DNA of 64,000 bases, taken from positions 1 through 64,000 of the forward strand of contig NZ_AP018290.1 in NCBI RefSeq assembly GCF_002368415.1, in the 5' to 3' direction. The stretch's first letter is position 1. The number at the start of each line of letters is the position of its first letter. Source of the DNA: Calothrix sp. NIES-4105. Its GTDB lineage: Bacteria > Cyanobacteriota > Cyanobacteriia > Cyanobacteriales > Nostocaceae. A model generated the notes under the pieces. The model was not told where the DNA came from. It was given only the letters and a program-made list of their open reading frames with translations, and did not search any database. The translations under genes were made by a program, and so were the position numbers. Shown in pieces: positions 1-8,215 of the stretch.

Positions 1-131
1 TTAATTTAGGCGCCAGTGGTTATTTTACTAAACCTTATTTGGAAGAAGCTTTGTTGGAAGCTGCTTCAAGGATGCTGAAGGGTGAGAAATTGGTGGATTT
101 TTCCCTTGAAGAAGGGGCATCGTGGCGGTAG
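1..131 (+). CDS. C-terminal end of a CheA-type hybrid kinase (receiver domain), cut by window edge
   Basis: The frame beginning at base 3 encodes 42 residues and stops at TAG 129-131. Its first 28 or so residues almost match the end of the large hybrid CheA at 52848-57005 (GASGYFTKPY, then a helix ending KGEKLV). That is the last strand and helix of a CheY-like receiver domain, including the conserved Lys of the switch region (TKPY). The two tails diverge after KLV. I infer that another CheA-type chemotaxis or phototaxis kinase lies mostly upstream of this window and is a paralogue of the 52.8-kb gene. Only the tail is visible, so a stand-alone response regulator cannot be excluded. Confidence 0.85.
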   Translation, partial: NLGASGYFTKPYLEEALLEAASRMLKGEKLVDFSLEEGASWR

Positions 132-787
132 TTCTTTCACTGCTTCTATTGACTGGCGGTTGGACGGTTGCTGTGTTGCTGGCATTCCGGTTTATCTTAG
201 TGCCGAAGAGACAGCTGCCAATACTCCAGTAGCTTTGACACTCTTCATTGCTGGAACGCATTTTTCTAGTTCTTTGTGCTGTTGGCGCCTTGGTAAGGGA
301 ACTTAAAAGCTAAAAGTGCCATTATTGCCCTATGGCTAAATACCAATAATCACGAGCTTACTAGAGAAATTTGTATGGTATGATACAAAATTATATCATT
401 AACGCTTCAGGTATGATGTATCGTGTTGGTATGTCACATTACTAGTCACGTTGCATGTCGCATTATTTGTCACGCGATATGTCACATAAGCAAGCAGTAA
501 GTCATTAATTATTAGAGGCGTATATACTTTTTTCTTGGGCAACAAAATTATTGATGCGTAGCAGCAGTTTATAAATGTGGCAATTTTGAACAAACTGTTA
601 CACCCTAAGATAGATGTTTATACGCCACATCTGACCAAAGTTAAGGGTTTGTGTCAGAACGGTAAAATAATTTAATAAGTTCCAAGTGGTCAGTCGTAAA
701 AAATAAATGCACTGACTACTTGGAGCTATTGACATTTAATTATACTTTCGAGTAGTTTTAAAGTAGCCACATTTATAAACTACTAGT
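132..787. other. Intergenic stretch with no convincing gene
   Basis: Short overlapping frames exist on both strands (for example 82-306 plus and 28-261 minus), but none has a recognisable start signal or protein-like composition. The only structured element is a 12-bp tandem repeat at 432-491, listed separately. Confidence 0.5.
432..491 (+). repeat. 12-bp tandem repeat, consensus TGTCACRTTAYT
   Basis: Five consecutive 12-base units start at 432, 444, 456, 468 and 480. Their first six bases are TGTCAC, AGTCAC, TGTCGC, TGTCAC and TGTCAC, and the rest is a degenerate ATTA-like core. The spacing is exactly 12 throughout. Such arrays can be protein-binding iterons, transposon-end binding sites or simple slippage products. 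No gene in the window is obviously tied to this one. Confidence 0.7.
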
Positions 788-1129
788 ATGAACTATTTCA
801 GAGAGGGCAAGACCTTAAAAGGTGTTGCTACATACATTGTTGGATTTGTTTCCTGCTTCAGTATTTTCACAGCCACACATGGTGTGCGTGTTGAAGGTAA
901 GCTGACTCGTACTAATGATGTCGCGATTGAAAAAACACACACTGCCGTACATCTTGATATGAGCTTCAACCAACCAAATGGCTTTATCAACACAACACGC
1001 ACCGCACACATTGAAGGAAGCGTCACTCGGACAGGCGAAACTACTGAAGCGAGTATTTTACTTAGCATCAACCCTCAAAAGAAGTTTTTGATAGCCGCTA
1101 ACACTTTGGAGGATAAGACATCAGAATAA
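788..1129 (+). CDS. Small exported or membrane-anchored protein, unrecognised
   Basis: This 113-residue frame starts with a basic segment followed by a hydrophobic stretch at about residues 13-31, which looks like a signal peptide or membrane anchor. The mature part holds two related motifs, VEGKLTRT and IEGSVTRT, about 40 residues apart, suggesting a short internal repeat. I recognise no family. There is no clear Shine-Dalgarno sequence, and an open frame also exists on the opposite strand over the same bases, so coding status is uncertain. It stands alone between the CheA tail and the sigma-like gene. Confidence 0.4.
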   Translation: MNYFREGKTLKGVATYIVGFVSCFSIFTATHGVRVEGKLTRTNDVAIEKTHTAVHLDMSFNQPNGFINTTRTAHIEGSVTRTGETTEASILLSINPQKKFLIAANTLEDKTSE

Positions 1130-1537
1130 CCCTATAGGTTATCAAGAAAGCACTATAGTGGAGTATATTCTGACGTTGTATTCCTAGTTCTTAAATATAA
1201 AATTGGAAGCAAATATTATTTTTGCTGTCAAATTTTAATCGCTGTAGGAACAAAACTCTGATTACCACGTTGGAATAAACTTCACTCACCTTAAAACAAA
1301 TCGTGTGTGAAGCTGCTCCCAAAATAACGCTTGTCTAGCAATGCTTTGACTTGAATGTATTATGTGCAGCTTCATATTCAACTTTTAATTTAAGGTGTAG
1401 GTATTAATCGTATTAGTTACGAAACTGTATACTTTTACACAATGAATTTCTAATAGGAGTATGTAGGAACATAGCTCTAATCATTTCGTTTTGAGCTTTA
1501 TGCTTGATAGCAAAATAAATTACTCAGATTTTTAGCA
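1130..1537. other. Intergenic, AT-rich leader of the sigma-like gene
   Basis: I see no gene here. It contains no GGCGCC palindrome, like the sigma-like gene that follows, which fits that gene being a recent arrival. It presumably carries that gene's promoter, but I cannot identify convincing -35/-10 boxes. Confidence 0.4.
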
Positions 1538-2407
1538 ATGCTACAAACAGATGAAAGAATCAATCGTGAGTTTGAAAAACTTATTGAATCTTCAGGATTA
1601 ATAAAGTCTATACGAATACGCTTACAACAGTTTCATATGAACAATTCACTCACAGTTGAAGATGTTTTAAGCGAAGTTTTTTTGAGATTATATAGGACTC
1701 ATAGGAGTGGAAAATCAATTTCTAATTTAGAAGCTTGGGTAAGAACAACTAGTTTTCATTATATTATGGAAGAATCCAGAATACAAAATAGAAATATAAG
1801 CTGTAGTATAGACTTAGTAAATTTATCATCTGATGAATTAATAAGAAATTTCTCATATTCGTCAGCAGATTTGGAAAAAAACGAAGAGATAGATAAGCTT
1901 AATAATAGTATGAATAAGTTAAAACCAGAAAATCAAAAAATTTTAATATGGCGTTTTATTGATGAACTTTCCTGGTATCAAATAGCGGAATTGCTATCTA
2001 AAGAAGAAGGCAAAATAATCAGTGAATCTGCCGCTCGTAAGCGTGGTGAAAGAGCAATGAATGAGTTGAGAAGTATATATAATAATTCATTACGGCTTCA
2101 AAGTACAAACGAAATTGAACCGAACAATAAAAATAGCAATGAAAAGAAAGAAAACAAAAAAAGCGATAAGTCGGAAGATATAGAAGAATTTTATCAGGAA
2201 TTACAGTACTTAAATCCTGTCGAACAAAAAATTATTACTTGGCGTTTTGTAGAGAAATTAACATGGAGTGAGATAACAGAATTACTGTCTCAAGAAGAAG
2301 GTCAAGCATTAAATGTTTCTACTATCCGTAAACGCGGCGAAAGAATAATGCATAAACTAAAAGATTTGCATAATAAACAGTTATTACAGCAAGAAGTAGG
2401 TGTCTAA
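1538..2407 (+). CDS. Sigma-70-family (ECF-like) factor with two region-4 domains
   Basis: The 289-residue product begins like an ECF sigma factor. Residues about 40-85 resemble region 2 (VEDVLSEVFLRLYR, then a helix with LEAWVRTTSFHYI). Residues about 120-180 form a region-4-like helix-turn-helix (LKPENQKILIWRF ... SAARKRGERAM). After a Lys/Asn/Glu-rich linker (185-215) the region-4 pattern recurs at about 216-280 (LNPVEQKIITWRF ... STIRKRGERIM). Ordinary ECF factors have one such domain and are about 180-200 residues long. The coding sequence is AT-rich and lacks GGCGCC, unlike most neighbours. The next gene encodes a double-glycine leader peptide, so this factor may control it. Family assignment is sound; promoter specificity and the use of the second domain are unknown. 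Confidence 0.8.
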   Translation: MLQTDERINREFEKLIESSGLIKSIRIRLQQFHMNNSLTVEDVLSEVFLRLYRTHRSGKSISNLEAWVRTTSFHYIMEESRIQNRNISCSIDLVNLSSDELIRNFSYSSADLEKNEEIDKLNNSMNKLKPENQKILIWRFIDELSWYQIAELLSKEEGKIISESAARKRGERAMNELRSIYNNSLRLQSTNEIEPNNKNSNEKKENKKSDKSEDIEEFYQELQYLNPVEQKIITWRFVEKLTWSEITELLSQEEGQALNVSTIRKRGERIMHKLKDLHNKQLLQQEVGV

Positions 2408-2810
2408 CAAACAGCAAAATGATGTTGCTTGTAAATTTTCGTCGAGTTGGTAACGCAAGTATTATCCGTCCGGAACCCGAGCGCGATACTCCTCAACTGT
2501 CATTTTAACGGGTGGAAAGGTACATTTTGACCATCCTTATATATGTGAGAGTCGGCGCCTACCTAATGTCCCTATCATAAATAAATCATGTTCATTGGTA
2601 CAAACTGCAATGGGGGCGCCGCTGTACATACGCTCCGCGCGCAACTCCAACTAACGTATGAGGCGCCTTGCCCATAAAAAGTATTGCTACAATTCAAGCT
2701 TTATTGTGATGTGTAAGCTCAAGGGAAATTCATATTATATAAACATGAAAGCGGAAAGCGAGTGCTGCAAGCTTTCAAATAAACACAATATATTTAACGG
2801 AGATAAGATA
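2408..2810. other. Leader region before the double-glycine peptide gene
   Basis: No gene is supported. It holds three GGCGCC palindromes and, near the downstream gene, an AT-rich segment (TATTATATAA at about 2733-2742) that could be a -10 region. An in-frame ATG at 2658 would add 51 residues to the peptide but yields an unlikely Cys/Lys-rich leader, so I treat it as untranslated. Confidence 0.4.
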
Positions 2811-3053
2811 ATGAATAATGAAATTAACGCGGTTGAACTATCTAGTGATGAACTTGACACCGTATCTGGTGGTTTGGCTATTAGTTTAGGTGATATTGGT
2901 GGCTTTGCTTCGGATGCTTCTAACAGCTTTAAACAGAAGAGCTTAACTGTGGGTCAACAAACCTTCGCGGGTCCTGGTGGTAGCTACACTGGTTCTTTAA
3001 CTAGCTTACAAGAAATTTTCAGCACCGCTGGTCAAGCTATTGCTGCTAAATAA
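2811..3053 (+). CDS. Double-glycine leader peptide (bacteriocin-like precursor)
   Basis: I start the gene at ATG 2811 because GGAG lies 8 bases upstream (2799-2802) and the N-terminus then matches a double-glycine leader: MNNEINAVELSSDELDTVSGG, with the hydrophobic/acidic ELSxxEL motif and a VSGG cleavage site at residues 18-21. The predicted core of 59 residues is rich in Gly, Ser and Ala and has no Cys, so it is not an obvious lanthipeptide. Such leaders are normally removed by C39-type peptidase/ABC exporters; none is in the window. The product could be a bacteriocin, a signalling peptide or a secreted matrix component. An upstream ATG at 2658 is in frame but less credible. Confidence 0.8.
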   Translation: MNNEINAVELSSDELDTVSGGLAISLGDIGGFASDASNSFKQKSLTVGQQTFAGPGGSYTGSLTSLQEIFSTAGQAIAAK

Positions 3054-3289
3054 TTATAGTCTCTTCAACCCCCAATCACTTCTGGAATAATTTTGCACGG
3101 CGCCATTAATTTAAATATTGGCGCCGTAAATACATTGAGCGTAACCGAATTATTAAGATGTTTTTTTCATGTTGATATCTATGTTAATGGGTTAATGGGT
3201 GAGCGAGCGTATGTTCATTAATTACTATTAATTTATATGTGGGAGTAGGCGCCGTTGCAAGTAGTCCCCTTGGTGTAAAACACTTCGGA

Positions 3290-3345
3290 TATAGGCGCCT
3301 TTAAAAATCTTTGACGCGCGCATGTGGGAAAATATTGTTTGTAGT
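3290..3345 (+). promoter_or_regulatory. Conserved leader shared by both zinc-ribbon/HTH modules
   Basis: The stretch GGCGCCTTTAAAAATCTTTG at about 3292-3311, and its continuation into the first codons, recurs almost unchanged at about 62566-62620 in front of the decayed second copy. Conservation upstream of a pseudogene points to duplication of the whole unit. It may include the promoter or a target for the HTH protein encoded by the module. Confidence 0.5.
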
Positions 3346-4155
3346 GTTTGTTGTTTTGGTATGGCACATAACTTACTTAAAACCCCACACGGCTGGATGT
3401 GTAGTACATGTGAATGGCAATGGAAAAGCAAGCCATCAACCGGATGTCCCTCAGTGCCGCGTTATGATTATTGGTGGAATCAAAACGAAACGCCACCAGT
3501 AGGATACCGTCCGGTTCCTGACAATCTTAAAACCAAAACTCAGTTAGCATCGCTCAAACTCGCACCGCGCGACGAAAATAAACCGAATGGGTGTATATAT
3601 CGGCAAGCTAAGACTCAATGGTTATGGTTGTACGATGTAAATAATACGGCGCCACTTCAAAAACCCAAACGTCCGTATGTTAGTGCAGCTACTCGACGTA
3701 TCAGAAAAGAAGCGGTTTTATTATGGGATAGTGGAGAAGTAGTTACCGAGGTATATAGAGATATTGAGATATCCGCATATGCTGAATATCGATATTATGG
3801 ATTTAAAAGTGCTTCTAAAATTTCAAAGGAACGTCAGCCTTATTATTATGGCTTTTTAGCAGAAGTTACAGTAGTTGGACTCCCTACACTACCGCAAAAT
3901 TATACAGAGTTGCGAGCTATTCTTAACCGTAGTGTAGATACTCATATTGAAGCGCTTGAACATGCAAAAATATTAGTTGACAAGTTACTTGATGTTGGTA
4001 TTAATGAAGGAATGCGCGAACAGTTAAGTCAATCTGGTTCAGGGTTTATTATGACCGACCAAAGAGGATATGGTTTTTGTCTGAAACTACCAGAGGGTCT
4101 GACTATTGCTCATCGTCTCGCTGTTCATTTTGGTTGGGAAGTAATTGAAGCATAA
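3322..4155 (+). CDS. Zinc-ribbon protein of a two-gene module (unrecognised family)
   Basis: This 277-residue protein carries a CxxC pair near the N-terminus (CSVC, residues 7-10) and a second CxxC (CSTC, about 28-31), consistent with a small zinc ribbon. It continues with a Trp/Pro-rich segment (WWNQ, GYRPVPDNLKTKTQLASL). The middle and C-terminal parts are alpha/beta-like and unrecognised (LWDSGEVVTEVYRD, GFIMTDQRGYGFCLKLPEG). The stop lies 14 bases before an HTH gene, so the two are probably co-transcribed. A decayed paralogue at 62632-63409 is followed by the same partner. A toxin/antitoxin or regulator/target pair is possible, but I see no catalytic motif. The start at 3322 keeps both CxxC motifs; ATG 3361 would lose the first. 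Confidence 0.7.
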   Translation: MWENIVCSVCCFGMAHNLLKTPHGWMCSTCEWQWKSKPSTGCPSVPRYDYWWNQNETPPVGYRPVPDNLKTKTQLASLKLAPRDENKPNGCIYRQAKTQWLWLYDVNNTAPLQKPKRPYVSAATRRIRKEAVLLWDSGEVVTEVYRDIEISAYAEYRYYGFKSASKISKERQPYYYGFLAEVTVVGLPTLPQNYTELRAILNRSVDTHIEALEHAKILVDKLLDVGINEGMREQLSQSGSGFIMTDQRGYGFCLKLPEGLTIAHRLAVHFGWEVIEA

Positions 4156-4169
4156 ACTGTAATTTATTT

Positions 4170-4517
4170 ATGAATAATCCACACAAGAGCGCCGATGTAC
4201 TAAAATATCTTGATTCTATTGTTCCTAATACACCAGAACTGCAATTGGTAGGTGAGCAGGAAGCAATGCGTATTATGTTTACCCAAGTGCTAATAGATGC
4301 ACGGTTATCTAGTGGTATGACACATGAACAAATTGCAACAGCTATTAATAAAGATGTTGAGTGGGTCAAACGTGTGGAAGATTGTAATTATTCACATACC
4401 TGGGATGATTTTGTAACTTATATGCGCGCGTTAAATGCGAACTTTGAGATTACAGTTAATCTTCCAAATGGTTCAAATGTCAAGCTATCGAGCGATGAAA
4501 TTAGAAGATTAGCATAG
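4170..4517 (+). CDS. Small HTH (Xre-like) DNA-binding protein, partner of the zinc-ribbon gene
   Basis: The 115-residue product has a central helix-turn-helix of Xre type at about residues 45-80 (SGMTHEQIATAINKDVEWVKRVED), followed by a short beta-rich tail (FEITVNLPNGSNVKLSSDE). That tail resembles the C-terminus of small Xre antitoxins linked to RelE-like genes, but no RelE-like partner is present. It lies 14 bases after the zinc-ribbon gene. A close paralogue (63440-63778) sits in the duplicated module and is intact although its partner there is broken. That pattern fits an autonomous regulator or antitoxin kept after loss of the other gene. Confidence 0.75.
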   Translation: MNNPHKSADVLKYLDSIVPNTPELQLVGEQEAMRIMFTQVLIDARLSSGMTHEQIATAINKDVEWVKRVEDCNYSHTWDDFVTYMRALNANFEITVNLPNGSNVKLSSDEIRRLA

Positions 4518-4544
4518 AGGGGTACAGCGTTTACTGCACCAAGT

Positions 4545-4750
4545 GCGCGCGCGTGTCATTGGTTTTTCAACTTTCTCACCGTAAGCTTTCATTATTAAGT
4601 TACCTGTCTTATCTCGTACTTGGAGATGTTTTCCTAGTTTGATGATTTGTACATTTGCTTTGTAGGAAATAAAATATGAACGCAAGTATGTTTTCTATCT
4701 TAGAAGACTCTTTTTTACCTCCTGTCCAGGTTTCAATCTTGCCCGGAGTC
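4545..4750 (-). pseudogene. Fragment of the C-terminal region of the 8946-10197 gene
   Basis: On the plus strand these bases read like 9001-9190 with scattered changes (shared blocks include GTCATTGGTTTTTCAACTTT, CGTAAGCTTTCATTATTAAG and TTTGCTTTGTAGGAAATAAA). The reverse strand therefore holds a decayed partial copy of the 3' part of that gene. The small open frame at 4676-4864 on the plus strand begins inside this fragment and is probably not a gene. The block shows that the 8946-10197 family has been copied and degraded within this replicon. Confidence 0.75.
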
Positions 4751-5034
4751 TGTCCTGAGCTTTTAAAACGACTCCGGCGCCAAGATATACCCTATGAGCG
4801 TGAGTTGGGAATAGATACAATCTTAATAGCTTGGTTCAAATTATTTTCTCTGATGGCAAAATAAAAACCTGCTGGGTTAGACTCTTTAGCCCATAAGCAA
4901 TGCTCGAAATTTTATTTTATTTTTATTTTGTTTTTATCCAATTATTGCATAACTTAGTTTTAGTTTCACCTATAAATAAAAAATGCCATCAAAGAGCATT
5001 TTGACTTCGTTATAAAAATTAATACTAAGATTAT

Positions 5035-7989
5035 ATGATTTCTCAGGAACTGAGCTATAACACCGAATCCGATGTCAAAACTATTTTAATTTTGGCAGCC
5101 AATCCTACAGGTACATCTCGGTTACGACTTGATAAAGAAGTAAAGGAAATTGATGAAGGATTGCGAAGAGCATTGAAGCGAGAGCAGTTTAACTTAGTAC
5201 AGAAGTGGGCAGTGAATCAGCGTGATTTTTACCGCGCTATCTTAGATTACAGACCCCAGATTGTTCACTTTTGTGGGCATGGTGCAGGTAGTGGCGGTAT
5301 TATCTTAGAAGATGAAACTGAGCAGCTAGTCGAAGTTAACGCTGATGTATTAGCAAGTATGTTCAAGATATTTGCGAAAAAGGGAGTCGAGTGTGTACTT
5401 CTCAATGCTTGTTATAGTGAGATGCAAGCAAAACCGATTAGCCAATATGTTAACTATGTGATTGGCATGAACCAAGCGGTTGGAGATAAAGCAGCAATAG
5501 CATTTTCTGTGGCATTTTATGATGCAATAGCAGCAGGAGAACAAGTAGAGTTTGCTTATGAGTTAGGTTGCTCGATTTTAATGAAGTATTTAGAGCAGCA
5601 AACTCCGGTTCTATTTAAAAAAGAGCAAATTAGTATTAACAATAGCCAATTAGAAGTAGATATTATACCACCCAACCCCTATCAAGGATTAGCAGCATTT
5701 GGAGAAAAAGATGCAGCATTCTTTTTTGGAAGGGAAACATTTGTTAATGATTTGGTAGAAGCAGTTAACAAACAGTCTTTAGTAGGAGTAATAGGTCCAA
5801 GTGGCAGTGGCAAATCTTCTGTGGTGTATGCTGGACTAATTCCCCAACTGCGTATGACAGAAAACTGGGTGATTGAATCATTTCGTCCAGGTAATCAACC
5901 ATTTTATCAGCTAGCATCAGCATTAGTTCGTCAATTAGTTCCGCAAGCTGACGAAGTTCAACAATTGCGGTCAGCAGCTGGACTAGATAAAAATATAAAG
6001 GAAGGTTTAGTTACCTTAGAGCAAATAACATCTCGTATTATAGAACATAATCCAGGTAAACGTATAATGTTGTTTGTAGATCAATTTGAAGAACTTTACA
6101 CCCTTTGTCAGAAGGAAGAACAAGAACGCTTTGCTGATTTCATGCTGCAAGCTATCCATCAGAACAATTTAACATTAGTCTTCACTTTACGCGCGGACTT
6201 CTACGGCTTTGTGCTTGCCTATCGTCCTTTACGAGATGCGTTGCAGCAGTTTACACCGCAACTGTTAAGTGCAATGAATACTGAGGAACTACTACAAGCA
6301 ATTGAACAACCAGCGCAGAAAATAGAAGTTCAATTAGAAGCACAATTATCGCAAAGAATTTTAGATGATGTTGGCAACGAACCAGGGAATCTGCCATTAC
6401 TAGAATTTGCCCTAACTCGACTTTGGTCTTTACAGCAAAACCGCACGCTAACTCATCAAGCATACCAAGAAATAGGTGGCGTAAAAAAAGCACTAGCTCT
6501 TCATGCAGAACAAGTTTACCAAAAACTCAGTGAAACACAACAAAAAGCAGCACATCGCATCTTTGTGCAATTAGTGCGTCCAGGGGAAGGAACAGAAGAT
6601 ACTCGTCGCATCGCCACCCGTAAAGAAGTAGGAGATGACAATTGGGAACTGGTAAGTTATTTAGCAGGATACACAGCCCGTTTGGTTGTTACTGGACATG
6701 ATGAAAAATCTGGGGAAGATACAGTAGAGGTTGTCCATGAAGCTTTAATCCGCGAATGGCTAACTCTGCGCGAGTGGATGAAAAAAGACCGTTTGTTTCG
6801 AGCTTGGCAAGAACGGTTAAGGGATACTATATATCAGTGGGAAGAAACAAAACGAGATGAAGGAGTATTGTTGCGTGGTGTGCGGCTCTTGGAGGCACAA
6901 GAAAAATTGAACACACGGAGCGAAGAGCTAAGTTCCGTCGAGCAAAACTTTATCCAACTAAGTATTGAACAACGCAACCGCCAGCTTCGAGAAGAGAAAG
7001 CCCGCAGGCTGCGTGGAATTGCTGGCGTTTCAGGGGCAGCATTGACAATTATAACTATATTGGGGGGGACAGCTTGGTATCAGTCGAGACAAGCAGAAAT
7101 CAACTCTGCTATAGCTGAAGACTACTCACTAGCGTTTAGTGCTGCTATGAGCGGAGAAAAGAAAGGCGCATTAAAGAATTTTAACCAAGCGGTGGAACTA
7201 AATCCTAACTATGCTATTAACTACTTTGTCCGAGGGTTTGTCCGTGACGACTTAGGAGACAAAAAAGGCGCCTTAGACGATTACAACCAAGCGCTGCGCC
7301 TTAATCCTAACAATGCTATTGCCTACTACAACCGAGGGTTAGTCCGTAGTGACTTGGGAGACAAAAAAGGCACCTTAGAAGATTACAACCAAGCGCTGCG
7401 CCTTAATCCTAACTATGCTAATGCCTACTACGGCCGAGGGTTGGTTCGTAGTGAATTGGGAGACAAAAAAGGCGCCTTAGACGATTACAACCAAGCGCTG
7501 CGCCTTAATCCTAACTATGCTCTTGCCTACTTTGGCCGAGCGTTTGTTCGTGATGACTTGGGAGACAAAAAAGGCGCCTTAGACGATTACAACCAAGCGC
7601 TGCGCCTTAATCCTAAAGATGCTAGTACCTACTACAACCGAGGGAATGTCCGTAGAGACTTGGGAGACAAAAAAGGCGCCTTAGACGATTACAACCAAGC
7701 GCTGCGCCTTAATCCTAAAGATGCTAATGCCTACTACAACCGAGGGTTTGTTCGTAGTGACTTGGGAGACAAAAAAGGCGCCTTAGACGATTACAACCAA
7801 GCGCTGCGCCTTAATCCTAACGATGCTAATGCCTACTACAACCGAGGGATTGTCCGTAGTGACTTGGGAGACAAAAAAGGCGCCTTAGAAGATTACAACC
7901 AAGCGCTGCGCCTTAATCCTAAAGATGCTGATGCCTACAACAATCGGGAGAATCTCCGTAAGCAGTTGGGAGACAAAAAGGCGCCTTAG
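5035..7989 (+). CDS. CHAT-STAND-TPR protein, predicted conflict or cell-death effector
   Basis: The 984-residue protein joins three modules. Residues about 15-190 are a caspase-like CHAT protease, with His82 in HFCGHG and Cys126 in LLNACYSE. Residues about 215-560 are a STAND-type NTPase that begins with the usual NPYQGLAAF lead-in; its Walker A is GPSGSGKSS (about 256-264) and its Walker B is RIMLFVDQFEEL. A probable transmembrane helix lies at about 660-685. Residues about 705-980 are eight 34-residue TPR units ending almost at the stop codon. By family knowledge, STAND proteins detect a trigger through the repeats, oligomerise and activate the N-terminal effector. A prokaryotic suicide or antiphage role is therefore likely but inferred. 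The gene is transcribed alone; the catalytic pair and P-loop are intact. Confidence 0.9.
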   Translation: MISQELSYNTESDVKTILILAANPTGTSRLRLDKEVKEIDEGLRRALKREQFNLVQKWAVNQRDFYRAILDYRPQIVHFCGHGAGSGGIILEDETEQLVEVNADVLASMFKIFAKKGVECVLLNACYSEMQAKPISQYVNYVIGMNQAVGDKAAIAFSVAFYDAIAAGEQVEFAYELGCSILMKYLEQQTPVLFKKEQISINNSQLEVDIIPPNPYQGLAAFGEKDAAFFFGRETFVNDLVEAVNKQSLVGVIGPSGSGKSSVVYAGLIPQLRMTENWVIESFRPGNQPFYQLASALVRQLVPQADEVQQLRSAAGLDKNIKEGLVTLEQITSRIIEHNPGKRIMLFVDQFEELYTLCQKEEQERFADFMLQAIHQNNLTLVFTLRADFYGFVLAYRPLRDALQQFTPQLLSAMNTEELLQAIEQPAQKIEVQLEAQLSQRILDDVGNEPGNLPLLEFALTRLWSLQQNRTLTHQAYQEIGGVKKALALHAEQVYQKLSETQQKAAHRIFVQLVRPGEGTEDTRRIATRKEVGDDNWELVSYLAGYTARLVVTGHDEKSGEDTVEVVHEALIREWLTLREWMKKDRLFRAWQERLRDTIYQWEETKRDEGVLLRGVRLLEAQEKLNTRSEELSSVEQNFIQLSIEQRNRQLREEKARRLRGIAGVSGAALTIITILGGTAWYQSRQAEINSAIAEDYSLAFSAAMSGEKKGALKNFNQAVELNPNYAINYFVRGFVRDDLGDKKGALDDYNQALRLNPNNAIAYYNRGLVRSDLGDKKGTLEDYNQALRLNPNYANAYYGRGLVRSELGDKKGALDDYNQALRLNPNYALAYFGRAFVRDDLGDKKGALDDYNQALRLNPKDASTYYNRGNVRRDLGDKKGALDDYNQALRLNPKDANAYYNRGFVRSDLGDKKGALDDYNQALRLNPNDANAYYNRGIVRSDLGDKKGALEDYNQALRLNPKDADAYNNRENLRKQLGDKKAP
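7141..7985 (+). repeat. 102-bp tandem repeats encoding TPR units
   Basis: Units of 102 bases (34 codons) recur from about 7153, each with the block GGAGACAAAAAAGGCGCC followed by TTAGACGATTACAACCAAGC. Nucleotide identity between units is very high, and differences cluster in a few codons on the variable face (NPNYA, NPKDA, NPNDA; YYNRG, YFGRA). Near-identity at silent positions indicates recent unit amplification or gene conversion. Each unit after the first carries a GGCGCC palindrome, except one where it reads GGCACC. Confidence 0.9.
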
Positions 7990-8059
7990 AAGATAATATT
8001 AGTCCGTGTCATTTATTTTGGGGCGTTGTAGCATAGGCCTTCTTCGCCTGTGCAGTGAT

Positions 8060-8170
8060 ATATATTTTTTTACCACAGAGACACAGAGTACACGGAGAGA
8101 GGAATGAACCACATAATCTGCAGGATTTCCCGCTCTTTAGACACAAAGGACACTTTGAAAGAGGTAAGAA
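8060..8170. repeat. Dispersed 'ACCACAGAGACACAGAG' type repeat
   Basis: The block TTACCACAGAGACACAGAG, followed by GGAGAGAGGAATGAACCACA and TTAGACACAAAGGACACTTTG, is related to the arms of the palindromic element at 11588-11660 (CACAAAGGGCACAAAGG). Such purine-rich interspersed repeats are common between cyanobacterial genes. No coding content is visible. Confidence 0.5.
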
Positions 8171-8215
8171 GAGAGAACACATCAAAACTTTTGACATGAA
8201 CCAATATGTTTATAA

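Noticed and set aside
82-306. Plus-strand frame after the CheA tail
   Set aside because: No ribosome site, composition unlike neighbours, and it overlaps the kinase tail in another frame.
432-491. Definite Tn7-like transposon end
   Set aside because: Only a motif resemblance; no transposase gene nor opposite end was found, so it is reported only as a repeat.
399-593. Minus-strand frame over the 12-bp repeat
   Set aside because: Its regular Asn-Val-Thr pattern simply reflects the tandem repeat.
4676-4864. Small plus-strand frame before the CHAT-STAND gene
   Set aside because: Its first part is the antisense of a decayed fragment of the 8946-10197 gene; no family match.
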